DNA of 64,000 nucleotides, from contig NZ_JQNQ01000001.1 of the NCBI RefSeq assembly GCF_000745315.1, positions 1,054,001-1,118,000 on the forward strand, in the 5' to 3' direction. Position 1 is the first letter of the stretch. Each line of letters starts with the position of its first letter. Made by a program: the position numbers and the translations under genes. Source of the DNA: Salegentibacter sp. Hel_I_6. Its GTDB lineage: Bacteria > Bacteroidota > Bacteroidia > Flavobacteriales > Flavobacteriaceae. The notes under the pieces were generated by a model that was not told the origin of the DNA, searched no databases, and saw nothing but the letters and a program-made list of their open reading frames with translations. This document shows positions 1 through 8,329 of this stretch, one piece after another.

Positions 1-4
1 AGAG

Positions 5-30
5 TTCCCCCTTTGGGGGTTAGGGGGCTT
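5..30 (-). repeat. Solo copy of GC-rich palindromic repeat (family A)
   Basis: On the minus strand the repeat reads AAGCCCCCTAA followed by CCCCCAAAGGGGGAA, with an internal CCCCC-AAA-GGGGG hairpin. It closely matches the terminal inverted repeats of the DUF559 insertion in metH (4397-4820) and the copy at 11974-12000. Its TAA (plus positions 20-22) is the stop codon of the DUF2807 gene, so the last residues of that protein come from the repeat. Confidence 0.8.
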
Positions 31-781
31 CAAAAATAAGTCGGCCGGTGTAGTGTTCTTCAATATCGACTTCCGGTGGACGGTTTTTTGAAATTATATC
101 TCCAAATCCAAAAATATCACCTCTTAAAGACTGCTGCGGATTGACAATTAACTTATTGGTTCCGCGGTGTAGAATATCGTAGTGCTGCACTACAAAATCT
201 CCGGCTTCCAGCCTGCCGTCCCCATTGGCAAAGAAGAGATTTACATTTTCTGCATTTCCGGTGAGAAAATAATTGGAAATGTTATCATTGGTAATTCTTA
301 GATTTTCAACCTCAAGATCAAGGATAAAATCACCATTGGTATGAATTTCGGGATCTCGTTCCTGGTTAAATGAGCGCAACCAAAGTTCAGGGAAATTAAG
401 CGTGCCAACACTTTCAATCGCGCTGCCACTGCTATTCTGTAACCAGTTTAAAGTTGGTGTAGTAACATAGATTTTTGTGATCTCATAATCCCGAAAAAGA
501 TTACAGGAATTTTCATTTCGAAGTTGAAGTCGGTTATTTTCTACTTCAGCATAAACATCTTCTTGAAGATTTTCCCCGGTTTCGATCTTCACTTTATATT
601 CATCGCCCTGTTCAATAAAAAGTTTTACACGTTCATAAACGATAATTCCTTCAAAAACTTCAACGCTAAATTCTTCAGTAATAATTTCCCCGGAAGTTTG
701 TAAACAAGTTGGCGCTTCCTCAGAATCACATCCTAAAAAGACAAAAATCAATATCGCTATTCCTAAAACCTGCTTTTTCAT
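20..781 (-). CDS. DUF2807 (head GIN domain) lipoprotein
   Basis: A secreted lipoprotein of about 253 residues. I start it at the ATG at 781 because this gives a signal peptide MKKQVLGIAILIFVFLGC with lipobox FLGC; a longer reading frame upstream lacks an ATG-supported signal. The remainder is low-complexity beta-rich sequence typical of the DUF2807/head-GIN fold, thought to be a beta-helix of unknown function at the cell surface of Bacteroidota. Its ATG overlaps the TGA of the upstream gene by four bases (ATGA), so the two are probably translationally coupled. The final residues EAP and the TAA stop are supplied by a dispersed palindromic repeat. Function unknown. Confidence 0.8.
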   Translation of the reverse strand: MKKQVLGIAILIFVFLGCDSEEAPTCLQTSGEIITEEFSVEVFEGIIVYERVKLFIEQGDEYKVKIETGENLQEDVYAEVENNRLQLRNENSCNLFRDYEITKIYVTTPTLNWLQNSSGSAIESVGTLNFPELWLRSFNQERDPEIHTNGDFILDLEVENLRITNDNISNYFLTGNAENVNLFFANGDGRLEAGDFVVQHYDILHRGTNKLIVNPQQSLRGDIFGFGDIISKNRPPEVDIEEHYTGRLIFEAP

Positions 782-1878
782 AAACGATAGCCAATTGAAA
801 ATTCTACAGCTTCGGCATTCGCATAATGAGAGCGAACAGTAAGCGATGCCCAAAGATCTTCCGTGATTTTTCTTTGCAGACCAACCCTGTTATAAAGCTG
901 ATCTACAAAATGCTCGTATGGATAATACGCATAATACCCCAGATGGGTGATCACAGATAACTTATTGAAATTTAGCTGGTGCCCAACAAAAACTCCTACT
1001 CGCTTGGAATCTTCATCTCCGGTGGTATTTCCCGAAGGAAAAGCTACCGACTGGTAATAAATACGTTCTTCCATAGCTTTGGAAAAGAAAACTTCGGTTC
1101 CCGCCTGCAGCGTACTTTTATGATTAAGCACCTTATCGGCATAAGCTGAAAAAGTTAAAAAAGGATACTGTTTGGAACCGATAATTCCCATAGTATTTAC
1201 CCCACTTCGCAACACAAAATTAAAATGAATGGGTTCTGTATATTTTTCTTTAGGTCCTTTCGGAATATAATCAGGCAGGTTTTGATGGTCCAGCAAGTAA
1301 TTTAGTCCCAGGTTAAAGGTGATCGTATTAGTACTGGCATTGGGCGATTTAAAATCGGCGTTGGAATAATGAATTAGAGAAAGCCCGGCCTGTAATCCCA
1401 AACCTTTAAAAATGTTTTCCTTTTTATAATTCGCCATTAGGTAAGTTGAACTAAGTAATCGCGAACCGTAGGCATTATTCTTATAATTATCATCTGGATG
1501 GTATGGATTGGAAGCATACGCCAGCCCCTGCCCTATTCTAAACATTAAATTCCTTTTAAAAAGGTAGAAATTCATATGCGCATAGAGGCCGTAATTCTCA
1601 CCTAAACTGGGATTTTTCATATCCTGGTAGGTAAAAGAAGCACCAACATCGGGGTAATTATAGCGTTTTTCCCAATCTTCAAATCCGAAGCTTTTTTTAT
1701 TAAAACCAAGAATTAAACCCGTTGGATGCCCCGTAATTAAATGGGCAATATCAGGATTGTGTTCGGCGATGGTTCCGTAGAAATAACTGGCATCAAAAGA
1801 ATAATAGTTCTTCCCGAACTCCTGGGCAGAACTATTAAAAATGCTGAAAAGAAAAATAAGGGCAGTAATTTTCTTCAT
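778..1878 (-). CDS. Acyloxyacyl hydrolase / PagL-like outer-membrane lipid A deacylase
   Basis: About 366 residues with a signal peptide (MKKITALIFLFSIFNSSAQ). The ATG at 1878 is preferred to a TTG at 1887. The middle contains LSLIHYSNADFKSPN, which resembles the PagL H-x-S catalytic motif within an outer-membrane beta-barrel; the alternating hydrophobic strands and C-terminal aromatic ending (FSIGYRL) fit a barrel. PagL enzymes remove the 3-O acyl chain of lipid A; the Bacteroidota members are roughly twice the length of Pseudomonas PagL, and their substrate is not established. It lies 24 bases after metF and overlaps the DUF2807 gene, so it is probably the fourth gene of the metH operon, an odd place for an envelope enzyme. 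Confidence 0.7.
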   Translation of the reverse strand: MKKITALIFLFSIFNSSAQEFGKNYYSFDASYFYGTIAEHNPDIAHLITGHPTGLILGFNKKSFGFEDWEKRYNYPDVGASFTYQDMKNPSLGENYGLYAHMNFYLFKRNLMFRIGQGLAYASNPYHPDDNYKNNAYGSRLLSSTYLMANYKKENIFKGLGLQAGLSLIHYSNADFKSPNASTNTITFNLGLNYLLDHQNLPDYIPKGPKEKYTEPIHFNFVLRSGVNTMGIIGSKQYPFLTFSAYADKVLNHKSTLQAGTEVFFSKAMEERIYYQSVAFPSGNTTGDEDSKRVGVFVGHQLNFNKLSVITHLGYYAYYPYEHFVDQLYNRVGLQRKITEDLWASLTVRSHYANAEAVEFSIGYRL

Positions 1879-1902
1879 TACCCGCAAATGTAGCCTAATA
1901 TT

Positions 1903-2859
1903 TTAAAAAACCGCTTTCGCAATTTTCTGAATATTGGTGCTTTTTCCCATGGAATAATAATGCAAAACCGGAACACCCGCTTTTACCAGTTCTTTGCTTT
2001 GCTGAATCCCCCACTCTATACCAACCTGGCGAACTTCTTTGTTATCCTTACATTTTTCTACTTCGCTGATAAGATCTTCGGGCATATCTACGTGAAATCT
2101 ATGCGGAATTATACTTAGTTGCCTTTTTGTAGCCAAAGGTTTCAACCCCGGAATTATGGGAACGGTAATTCCACTTTCGCGACACTTATCTACGAATTCA
2201 AAAAATTTACTATTATCAAAAAACATCTGTGTCACCACATATTCAGCGCCAGCTTCAATTTTCTCTTTCAGCCTGCAGATATCTTTATCAAGACTTGGGG
2301 CTTCCATATGTTTTTCTGGATAACCGGCCACACCAACACAAAAGTTGGTATTATGACCTTTTTCAATCACCTCATCCTGGTAATTCCCCTTATTCATTTC
2401 CATAATTTGTTCCACCAGGTCTTTCGCAAATTTATTGCCTTTTGGTTCCGGGGTAAAATAAGTTTCACTCTTAATGGCATCACCTCGCAAGGCTACTACA
2501 TTTTGAATTCCGAGGAAATCAAGATCAATGAGAAAGTTCTCGGTGTCTTCTTTGCTAAAACCTCCGCATAGAATATGAGGCACGGCATCTACGCCATATT
2601 TACTCTGTATAGCTGCACAAATCCCAACTGTCCCGGGACGTTTTCTTACAATTCTCTTTTCCAGTAATCCGTTTTCTTTTTCATTAAAAACGTGCTCTTC
2701 CCGATGATAGGTGACATCTATAAATGGCGGTTTAAATTCCATTAAAGGATCTATTCCGTCATAAATTGATTGAATATTTTGCCCTTTCAAGGGCGGCAAA
2801 ATTTCAAAAGAGAATAAAGATCTTCCTTTAGCTTTTTCTATATGTTCGGTAATTTTCAT
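1903..2859 (-). CDS. metF: Methylenetetrahydrofolate reductase
   Basis: 318 residues, the normal length for bacterial MetF. It reduces 5,10-methylene-THF to 5-methyl-THF using FAD, feeding methionine synthase. The N-terminus carries FSFEILPP with the catalytic Glu, followed by DVTYHREEH; the TIM-barrel motifs LRGD (FAD binding), QMFFDN and PGLKPL are all present. It is the third gene after the two metH parts and shares their SAM-I riboswitch. The 91-base gap before it has no clear terminator. No sign of truncation. Confidence 0.95.
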   Translation of the reverse strand: MKITEHIEKAKGRSLFSFEILPPLKGQNIQSIYDGIDPLMEFKPPFIDVTYHREEHVFNEKENGLLEKRIVRKRPGTVGICAAIQSKYGVDAVPHILCGGFSKEDTENFLIDLDFLGIQNVVALRGDAIKSETYFTPEPKGNKFAKDLVEQIMEMNKGNYQDEVIEKGHNTNFCVGVAGYPEKHMEAPSLDKDICRLKEKIEAGAEYVVTQMFFDNSKFFEFVDKCRESGITVPIIPGLKPLATKRQLSIIPHRFHVDMPEDLISEVEKCKDNKEVRQVGIEWGIQQSKELVKAGVPVLHYYSMGKSTNIQKIAKAVF

Positions 2860-2950
2860 TCTTTTTAATTCACTTAAGTTTTTAAAATCTAAAGTTTACA
2901 AGTTTTAAAATCATCCAACTCCTCCCGATTGGTAGACCATATTGGGCTTT

Positions 2951-5900
2951 TTAATCTGCAATATTTGGGTTAAGCCATTTTTCGGCTTTTTTTAATGGAA
3001 TTCCTTTTCTTTCGGCAAAATCCCTCACCTGGTCGTCTTTTATTTTTCCAAGTCCAAAATAACGTGCTTCGGGATTGGCAAAATAATAACCGCTTACACT
3101 GGCTGCCGGCCACATCGCTAAACTTTCGGTTAGCTCAACTCCAATTCGTTCCTTTACCTTTAAAATTTTCCAAATGCTTAGTTTCTCCAAATGGTCCGGG
3201 CAGGCAGGATAACCCGGGGCCGGGCGAATTCCCTTATAAGTTTCCTTTATTAATTCTTCATTGCTTAAATTCTCTTCGGGCGCGTAGCCCCAGTCTTCCC
3301 GCCTTATTTTCTTATGTAAATATTCAGCAAAAGCTTCCGCAAGTCGATCGGCCAGGGCTTTGATCATTATTGAATTATAATCGTCGTGATCTTCTTCAAA
3401 CTTTTTAGCTAATTCTGCGGTACCAAAACCGGTGCTCACGCAAAAACAACCAACATAATCCTGGATTCCTGTTTCCTTTGGCGCAATAAAGTCAGAAAGT
3501 GCAAAGTTTGGTTTTGCCCCGTGCTTTTTTAATTGCTGGCGAAGCGTTCTGAAAATAATTATTTTTTCTTCGGAATTTTCTTGAAATCCAACTTCAATAT
3601 CATCATCATTAAGCGTATTCGCCGGAAACAATCCGTAGACAGCTTTCGCCTTTAGTAATTTTTCATCCAGAATCCTTTTCAGCAAAACTTTAGCATCTTT
3701 AAACAAAGAAGTGGCCTGTTCACCAACTACTTTATCGGTTAGAATATCCGGATAACGCCCGTGGAGATCCCAGCTTCTAAAAAATGGGCTCCAGTCTATA
3801 AATGCTTCCAGTTCTTTTAAATCGAAATCATCTATTTGCTGAATTCCTATTTCGTTTGGTTTTGCAATCTGACTAGTTTTCCAGTCTATGGAATACTTAT
3901 TTTTTCGAGCTTCTTCAATTGAAAGGAAAGATTTCACTTTACTCCTTTTCTTAAAATTAAGCCTGAATTTATCATATTCGGCTTTAAGATCGCTCATATA
4001 TTTAGTGCGCGTTTCTTCTTTTAAAAGATCGCCAATTACCGTGACTGCACGCGATGCATCGTTCACGTGGGCCACCGCATTTTTATACTGAGGATCTATT
4101 TTTACCGCCGTATGCGCTTTTGAAGTTGTGGCACCACCAATAAGTAAAGGCACGTCAAAATTTTGGCGTTCCATTTCCTTAGCCAAAAAAACCATCTCGT
4201 CTAACGAAGGTGTTATTAATCCGCTTAAACCAATGGCATCAACGCCTTCTGCTTTTGCAGTTTCTATAATTTTTTCCGGAGGCACCATTACACCCAGGTC
4301 AATAATTTCGTAATTATTACAACCCAATACTACACTCACAATATTCTTCCCAATGTCGTGCACATCTCCTTTAACGGTTGCCATAAGGACTTTTCCAGCC
4401 CCCCCCGCCCCCGATGGGGGAGCCTTTTTAAGTGTACGCAAAATTTTATCCTGTACCTGATCTAAATTGCCAAGCACTTCTTCATTGGTAAACCTAATCA
4501 CACGGAATTCGTGTTCTTTTAACCAAGCCGTCCTCTCCTTATCACTTTTTTTATTTTCGGGTAATTGATGGATTAAGCCATCTACTTCTACTACAAGTTT
4601 CTTTTTAAGACAAACAAAATCGGCTATATAGCTTCCAATAATATGCTGTCTTCTAAACTTAAATCCTTCAAGTTGCTTATTCTTTAATGACTCCCAAAGA
4701 ACAGTTTCAGCTTCGGTGGATTGGTTATATCGGTTCTTTTTGGCAAATTCCTTCATTAAACCGTAAAGTGCCGGTTCAGCCGTCTGCCAGTAGCGCTCCC
4801 CCTTTGGGGGTTGGGGGGCTTCTTTTGCTGCTTCAATATATGGGAGAAGGTAGGCCACCGCTTTTTTCATTACCCTGGCCGACTTTACTACCTGCGGAAG
4901 AAACATTTTTCCGCTTCCAAATAGATCGCCAACCACGTTCATGCCAATCATTAAATGACCTTCAATTACTTCAATAGGTTTGCTGGCTTCCTGGCGGGCC
5001 TGTTCTATATCCTCTAAAATATAAGCGTCTATTCCCTTTACCAAAGCGTGAGTAATCCTGTCCTGAAGCGGATTTACCCTCCACGAAAGATCTACTTTGC
5101 TTGTTTTTTTAGAACCCACTACAGTCTCAGCGAATTCAAGTAAACGCTCTGTAGCGTCTTCTCTTCTATCGAGAATTACATCTTCTACGTGTTCTAAAAG
5201 ATCTTTAGGAATATTATCATACACTTCTAAAAGCGCAGGGTTTACAATCCCGATATTCATTCCCGCTTCAATCGCATAATATAAAAACACCGAATGCATC
5301 GCTTCCCGCACCGGATTATTTCCGCGGAAAGAAAATGAAACATTACTCACACCACCACTAATACTGCAATGCGGAAGGTTTTCTTTTACCCAACGCGTTC
5401 CTTCAATAAAATCTATGGCATTGCGTTTATGCTCGTCCATCCCCGTTCCCACCGGAAAAATGTTTAGGTCAAATATGATGTCCTCAGGTGGGAAGTTGAC
5501 TTTATTGACAAGGATGTCATAAGAACGCTTTGCTATTTCAATTCGGCGCTCATAATTATCGGCCTGTCCAACTTCATCAAAAGCCATAACAATTACGGCT
5601 GCACCGTAACGCTTTATTTTTTTAGCGTGTTCAATAAATTCCGCTTCGCCTTCCTTAAGGCTTATAGAATTCACCACACATTTCCCCTGCACCACCTGTA
5701 AACCGGCTTCAATAATTTCCCACTTAGAACTATCTATCATAATGGGTACACGGGCAATATCGGGTTCAGCAACAATAAGATTCAGGAATTTAACCATGGC
5801 TTCTTTACCTTCAATAAGACCATCGTCCATATTGATATCGATAATCTGCGCGCCGCCGTCAACCTGGTCTCTTGCTACTTCCAGGGCTTCTTCAAATTTT

Positions 5901-6085
5901 TCCTCTTTAATTAACCGAAGAAATCTTTTGGAACCTGCCACATTGGTACGCTCCCCAACATTTACAAAATTGCTGTCGGGAGTAATTATAAGCGGTTCAA
6001 GGCCAGATAATTTTAAAGGCCTTACTGTTTTTTCTACTCTCGTAGATTTTTCCTGATTTTTTTCTTTATTCATCGTTTCTATCAT
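2951..6085 (-). CDS. metH: Methionine synthase, cobalamin-dependent, C-terminal part, with inserted DUF559 domain
   Basis: 1044 residues; without the insert it would be about 900, the expected size of the second half of a split MetH. Order: pterin-binding domain (about 35-290, with VNVGERTNVAGS and MIDSS), cobalamin cap helices (about 310-420), an inserted DUF559 endonuclease-like domain (about 421-563), cobalamin Rossmann domain (DVHDIGKNIV near 575), and the AdoMet-dependent reactivation domain (REDWGYAP, RPAPGYPACPDH, SYYFA-type motif). The insert sits in the linker between the cap and Rossmann domains and keeps the frame. Start ATG at 6085 overlaps the TGA of the N-part gene (ATGA); an in-frame ATG at 6073 is possible. 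Whether the enzyme tolerates the insert cannot be seen from sequence, but both flanking domains look intact. Confidence 0.95.
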   Translation of the reverse strand: MIETMNKEKNQEKSTRVEKTVRPLKLSGLEPLIITPDSNFVNVGERTNVAGSKRFLRLIKEEKFEEALEVARDQVDGGAQIIDINMDDGLIEGKEAMVKFLNLIVAEPDIARVPIMIDSSKWEIIEAGLQVVQGKCVVNSISLKEGEAEFIEHAKKIKRYGAAVIVMAFDEVGQADNYERRIEIAKRSYDILVNKVNFPPEDIIFDLNIFPVGTGMDEHKRNAIDFIEGTRWVKENLPHCSISGGVSNVSFSFRGNNPVREAMHSVFLYYAIEAGMNIGIVNPALLEVYDNIPKDLLEHVEDVILDRREDATERLLEFAETVVGSKKTSKVDLSWRVNPLQDRITHALVKGIDAYILEDIEQARQEASKPIEVIEGHLMIGMNVVGDLFGSGKMFLPQVVKSARVMKKAVAYLLPYIEAAKEAPQPPKGERYWQTAEPALYGLMKEFAKKNRYNQSTEAETVLWESLKNKQLEGFKFRRQHIIGSYIADFVCLKKKLVVEVDGLIHQLPENKKSDKERTAWLKEHEFRVIRFTNEEVLGNLDQVQDKILRTLKKAPPSGAGGAGKVLMATVKGDVHDIGKNIVSVVLGCNNYEIIDLGVMVPPEKIIETAKAEGVDAIGLSGLITPSLDEMVFLAKEMERQNFDVPLLIGGATTSKAHTAVKIDPQYKNAVAHVNDASRAVTVIGDLLKEETRTKYMSDLKAEYDKFRLNFKKRSKVKSFLSIEEARKNKYSIDWKTSQIAKPNEIGIQQIDDFDLKELEAFIDWSPFFRSWDLHGRYPDILTDKVVGEQATSLFKDAKVLLKRILDEKLLKAKAVYGLFPANTLNDDDIEVGFQENSEEKIIIFRTLRQQLKKHGAKPNFALSDFIAPKETGIQDYVGCFCVSTGFGTAELAKKFEEDHDDYNSIMIKALADRLAEAFAEYLHKKIRREDWGYAPEENLSNEELIKETYKGIRPAPGYPACPDHLEKLSIWKILKVKERIGVELTESLAMWPAASVSGYYFANPEARYFGLGKIKDDQVRDFAERKGIPLKKAEKWLNPNIAD
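4397..4820 (-). mobile_element. DUF559 (VSR-like nuclease) element with terminal inverted repeats, inserted in metH
   Basis: A 424-bp unit inside metH. Both ends read inward as AGCCCCCC, two or three variable bases, CCCCC-xAx-GGGGGAGC (4820 to 4795 on the minus strand, and 4397 to 4424 on the plus strand), forming imperfect terminal inverted repeats of about 26 bp that each contain a small palindrome. The internal part encodes a full DUF559 domain: EAETVLW, FKFRRQHIIGSYIADFVC, VVEVDG and FRVIRFTNEEV, with the acidic residues expected of a PD-(D/E)xK-type active site. An internal ATG at 4756 (MKEFAKKNRYN) matches where free-standing DUF559 proteins begin. The element is open in the metH frame throughout. 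No convincing target duplication was found. Confidence 0.75.
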
Positions 6086-7098
6086 AAAGCAGTCGAAAAC
6101 TCAGGTTTAACTATTTTTCTTGGATCGTATTCTTTAGCGATTTCAGCGATAGCTTTTATATGCTCTGGCGTGGTACCACAGCAGCCACCTAAAATATTCA
6201 CTAATCCTTTCTCTAAATATTCTCTGATCTGTCTTGCCATTTCTTCAGCATCCTGGTCGTATTCCCCAAAGGCATTCGGTAAGCCTGCGTTGGGATAAGC
6301 AGAAACTCCAGAGCTGGCAAAACGGTTTAAAACCTCGAGGTGAGGTGTTAATTGTTTAGCACCCAGGGCGCAGTTAAAACCAACACTTAATAAGGGAATA
6401 TGCGATACTGAAATTAGAAAAGCCTCAGCCGTTTGCCCCGATAAGGTTCTGCCCGAAGCATCGGTGATTGTCCCGCTTACCATTATTGGGATATCTAATT
6501 GCAATTCTTCCTTAAGTTCCTCCAAAGCAAAAAGTGCGGCCTTAGCGTTTAAAGTATCAAAAACGGTTTCTACCAGAAGAATATCCACGCCGCCTTTTAT
6601 TAAAGCGCTGGCTTGTTGTTTATAAGCTACCCGCAATTCTTCAAACGAAATTGCCCGAAAGCCGGGATCGTTAACATCGGGGCTCATACTCGCGGTTTTA
6701 TTGGTAGGCCCAATAGCGCCGGCAACAAAACGTGGTTTTTCCGGATTTTCTGCCGTCATTTTTACGGCGACTTCTTTGGCTATCCTGGCCGACTCATAAT
6801 TGAGTTCGTCTACCAGTTCTTCCATTTTATAATCGGCCATTGCGATAGTGGTTGCAGAAAAAGTGTTGGTTTCCACAATATCGGCACCGGCTTCAAAATA
6901 TTTGCGGTGTATTGTTGCGATTGCATCAGGCTGGGTAATGGATAACAGGTCGTTATTTCCCTGTACGGAAACCGGCCAATCTGCAAAACGTTTTCCACGG
7001 AAGTCTTCTTCAGAAAATTTGTATTCCTGAAGCATCGTGCCCATGGCACCGTCTAAAATGAGTATATTTTTTCGAAGTTGTTCTTCTAATTTCGACAT
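6082..7098 (-). CDS. metH: Methionine synthase N-terminal part (homocysteine S-methyltransferase domain)
   Basis: 338 residues matching the first module of MetH, which binds homocysteine through zinc and accepts the methyl group from methylcobalamin. ILDGAMGTMLQEY opens the barrel; the zinc cysteines appear as GFNCALG and GGCCGTTPEH. The remaining modules are in the next gene, overlapping by four bases, an arrangement common in flavobacteria. It is the first gene of the operon, directly downstream of a SAM-I riboswitch. Confidence 0.95.
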   Translation of the reverse strand: MSKLEEQLRKNILILDGAMGTMLQEYKFSEEDFRGKRFADWPVSVQGNNDLLSITQPDAIATIHRKYFEAGADIVETNTFSATTIAMADYKMEELVDELNYESARIAKEVAVKMTAENPEKPRFVAGAIGPTNKTASMSPDVNDPGFRAISFEELRVAYKQQASALIKGGVDILLVETVFDTLNAKAALFALEELKEELQLDIPIMVSGTITDASGRTLSGQTAEAFLISVSHIPLLSVGFNCALGAKQLTPHLEVLNRFASSGVSAYPNAGLPNAFGEYDQDAEEMARQIREYLEKGLVNILGGCCGTTPEHIKAIAEIAKEYDPRKIVKPEFSTAL

Positions 7099-7152
7099 AT
7101 AATTTTATCTAAAATCACTATCAAAAAAAGAAGCGGGAAAGAATTCTTTCTT

Positions 7153-7259
7153 GTTATCTATCTGCGCCCAAAAAGCGAAGTAGAATGTAGCACCTTCTCC
7201 CATTACAGGAGGGTTGCCAAGGTTTCAACGGGTCTATTCCCTCAACCTTTCTTGATAAC
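7153..7259 (-). promoter_or_regulatory. SAM-I riboswitch (S box) controlling the metH-metF operon
   Basis: Read on the minus strand the leader begins GTTATCAAGAAAGGTTGAGG, then GACCCGTTGAAACC and TTGGCAACC, the conserved core of the S-box. P1 closes between GTTATC (plus 7254-7259) and GATAAC (plus 7153-7158). The following bases contain a short GAAAG/CTTTC hairpin and a T-run (about 7119-7147) that could be the expression platform; no strong terminator is visible. Expected effect: high S-adenosylmethionine turns the operon off. Confidence 0.9.
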
Positions 7260-7287
7260 GATGTTATAAACAATGAACTTGAACCAA

Positions 7288-7317
7288 CAAATATACGGCA
7301 CAGCCTTTTAAATGCAA
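7288..7317 (-). promoter_or_regulatory. Bacteroidota-type promoter for metH operon
   Basis: Minus-strand -7 box TATATTTG (plus 7288-7295) preceded by TTG at 7315-7317 with 19 bases between, close to the TTTG-N19-21-TAnnTTTG consensus. The implied start site near 7281 lies just upstream of the riboswitch. Confidence 0.6.
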
Positions 7318-7445
7318 GGCATACCGGTTATTTTTATGGATAATTTATTTTAAGTGCTCTTCTGTAATTTATTTCTAAAAAACAGGTGATCTTTACTAAT
7401 TTCGCTGAAATAATAGAAATTAATAAGGCGAATAAATAGAATCTT

Positions 7446-7868
7446 TTAATTAATAAGCTCCCCGTTTAAAGTAATGGCATAGTTGATCTCGGCTGCCTTT
7501 TCCAGCATTTTAGAAACCGAACAATATTTCTCCATAGAAAGATCTACGGCACGTTTTGCTTTTGCTGCGGGAACATCTCCTTTTAAAAGAAAATTAAGCT
7601 GAATTTTCTTAAAAACATTGGGTACCGCACCATCTTCCCTAAAACCTTCAACCTCTACCTGAAGATCGTCCAGTTCCAGGTGTTGTTTTTTAAGAATCAT
7701 TACAATATCTATGCTGCTGCAACCGGCAATGGCGCGCAATAGAAGGTCCATTGGGCTGGCACCCTTTGGCGCGGCATCGGTTTTATTGTCTAAGTGAACA
7801 ATGTCTCCACGCTCGTTTACGGTTTCAAAATGATAATCTTTATTGAGTCTTTTAAGGCTGATCTTCAT
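7446..7868 (-). CDS. OsmC/Ohr family protein
   Basis: 140 residues from the ATG at 7868 (upstream alternatives lack support). OsmC-family proteins reduce organic hydroperoxides using paired cysteines. The motif LLRAIAGCSSIDIVMILKKQ contains the conserved first cysteine; a second cysteine is seen in MEKYCSVSKML, so both redox positions of the family are present. It is monocistronic, with the SAM-I leader on one side and the retron island on the other. Substrate unknown; the family assignment is good, the peroxidase role is by family. Confidence 0.85.
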   Translation of the reverse strand: MKISLKRLNKDYHFETVNERGDIVHLDNKTDAAPKGASPMDLLLRAIAGCSSIDIVMILKKQHLELDDLQVEVEGFREDGAVPNVFKKIQLNFLLKGDVPAAKAKRAVDLSMEKYCSVSKMLEKAAEINYAITLNGELIN

Positions 7869-8087
7869 AATAAATCTTGTTTTAAACAAATTTAGTTAAA
7901 GCTTATTAAAAAACCTCACAGTTCTAAAGCTTATAACGGGTTAGGGTTTCCCGTAAACGACATTAACAATTTTTTAATAGATTTACAGAAAGCTAAGAAT
8001 TAAAAATGCTTTTATCCTGAATACGAACTTTGCTATAGTTTGGAAAAATGGAAATATAAGGGGTTAGGCTAGATATTTTATTTTAAT

Positions 8088-8095
8088 TAGATTTG
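8088..8095 (+). promoter_or_regulatory. -7 box of the retron-like RNA
   Basis: TAGATTTG fits TAnnTTTG exactly. A TTAG at 8064-8067 sits 20 bases upstream, one mismatch from the TTTG -33 element. The implied start (about 8101-8103) coincides with the first base of the inverted repeat that opens the candidate msr-msd RNA. Confidence 0.5.
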
Positions 8096-8101
8096 ACACA
8101 C

Positions 8102-8329
8102 AAAGACACCAGAGAAATATTGATTATGCATTGCGATATCGAAATGTAAACTCTAAGGTGAGGAATTAGATTAAAGTTATTTAAAACTTATTTATTCTAA
8201 ACATTTATATCTTTATATAATAAACTCTTTATAAATGCTCTCGCCCTCACTTCTTATAGTTGATATTAATACTTTTATGAAATATGACCTAACAAAGCTC
8301 ATACACAAGTGAATATGTCTGGTGTCTTT
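8102..8329 (+). ncRNA. Candidate retron msr-msd RNA
   Basis: A perfect 12-bp inverted repeat, AAAGACACCAGA at 8102-8113 and TCTGGTGTCTTT at 8318-8329, encloses 204 nt immediately upstream of and overlapping the start of the reverse transcriptase gene; these are placed as the a1/a2 arms of a retron RNA. A G follows a1 directly, as needed for the branch guanosine. Inside are a hairpin TGCATT/AATGTA (about 8128-8149), a stem AGGTGAGG/CCTCACTT (8156-8163 with 8245-8252, one G-U pair) and within it CATTTATA/TATAAATG (8202-8209 with 8230-8237), a plausible msd. The arms, the promoter position and the RT support each other; the exact msr/msd boundary is uncertain, and the 65 nt between the long stem and a2 is longer than I would expect. 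Confidence 0.65.

Noticed and set aside
4397..4820. Intein inside metH
   Set aside because: No N-terminal Cys/Ser splice junction, no HN-C/S/T end, and only about 140 residues of DUF559; it is an insertion that stays in the protein, not a splicing element.
4385..4835. AAAAG target-site duplication around the DUF559 element
   Set aside because: AAAAG appears near both ends but the registers differ and the sequence is simple; not convincing.
2995..6056. Antisense ORFs across metH
   Set aside because: Frames opposite a conserved, well-recognised gene; no signal or domain in the translations.
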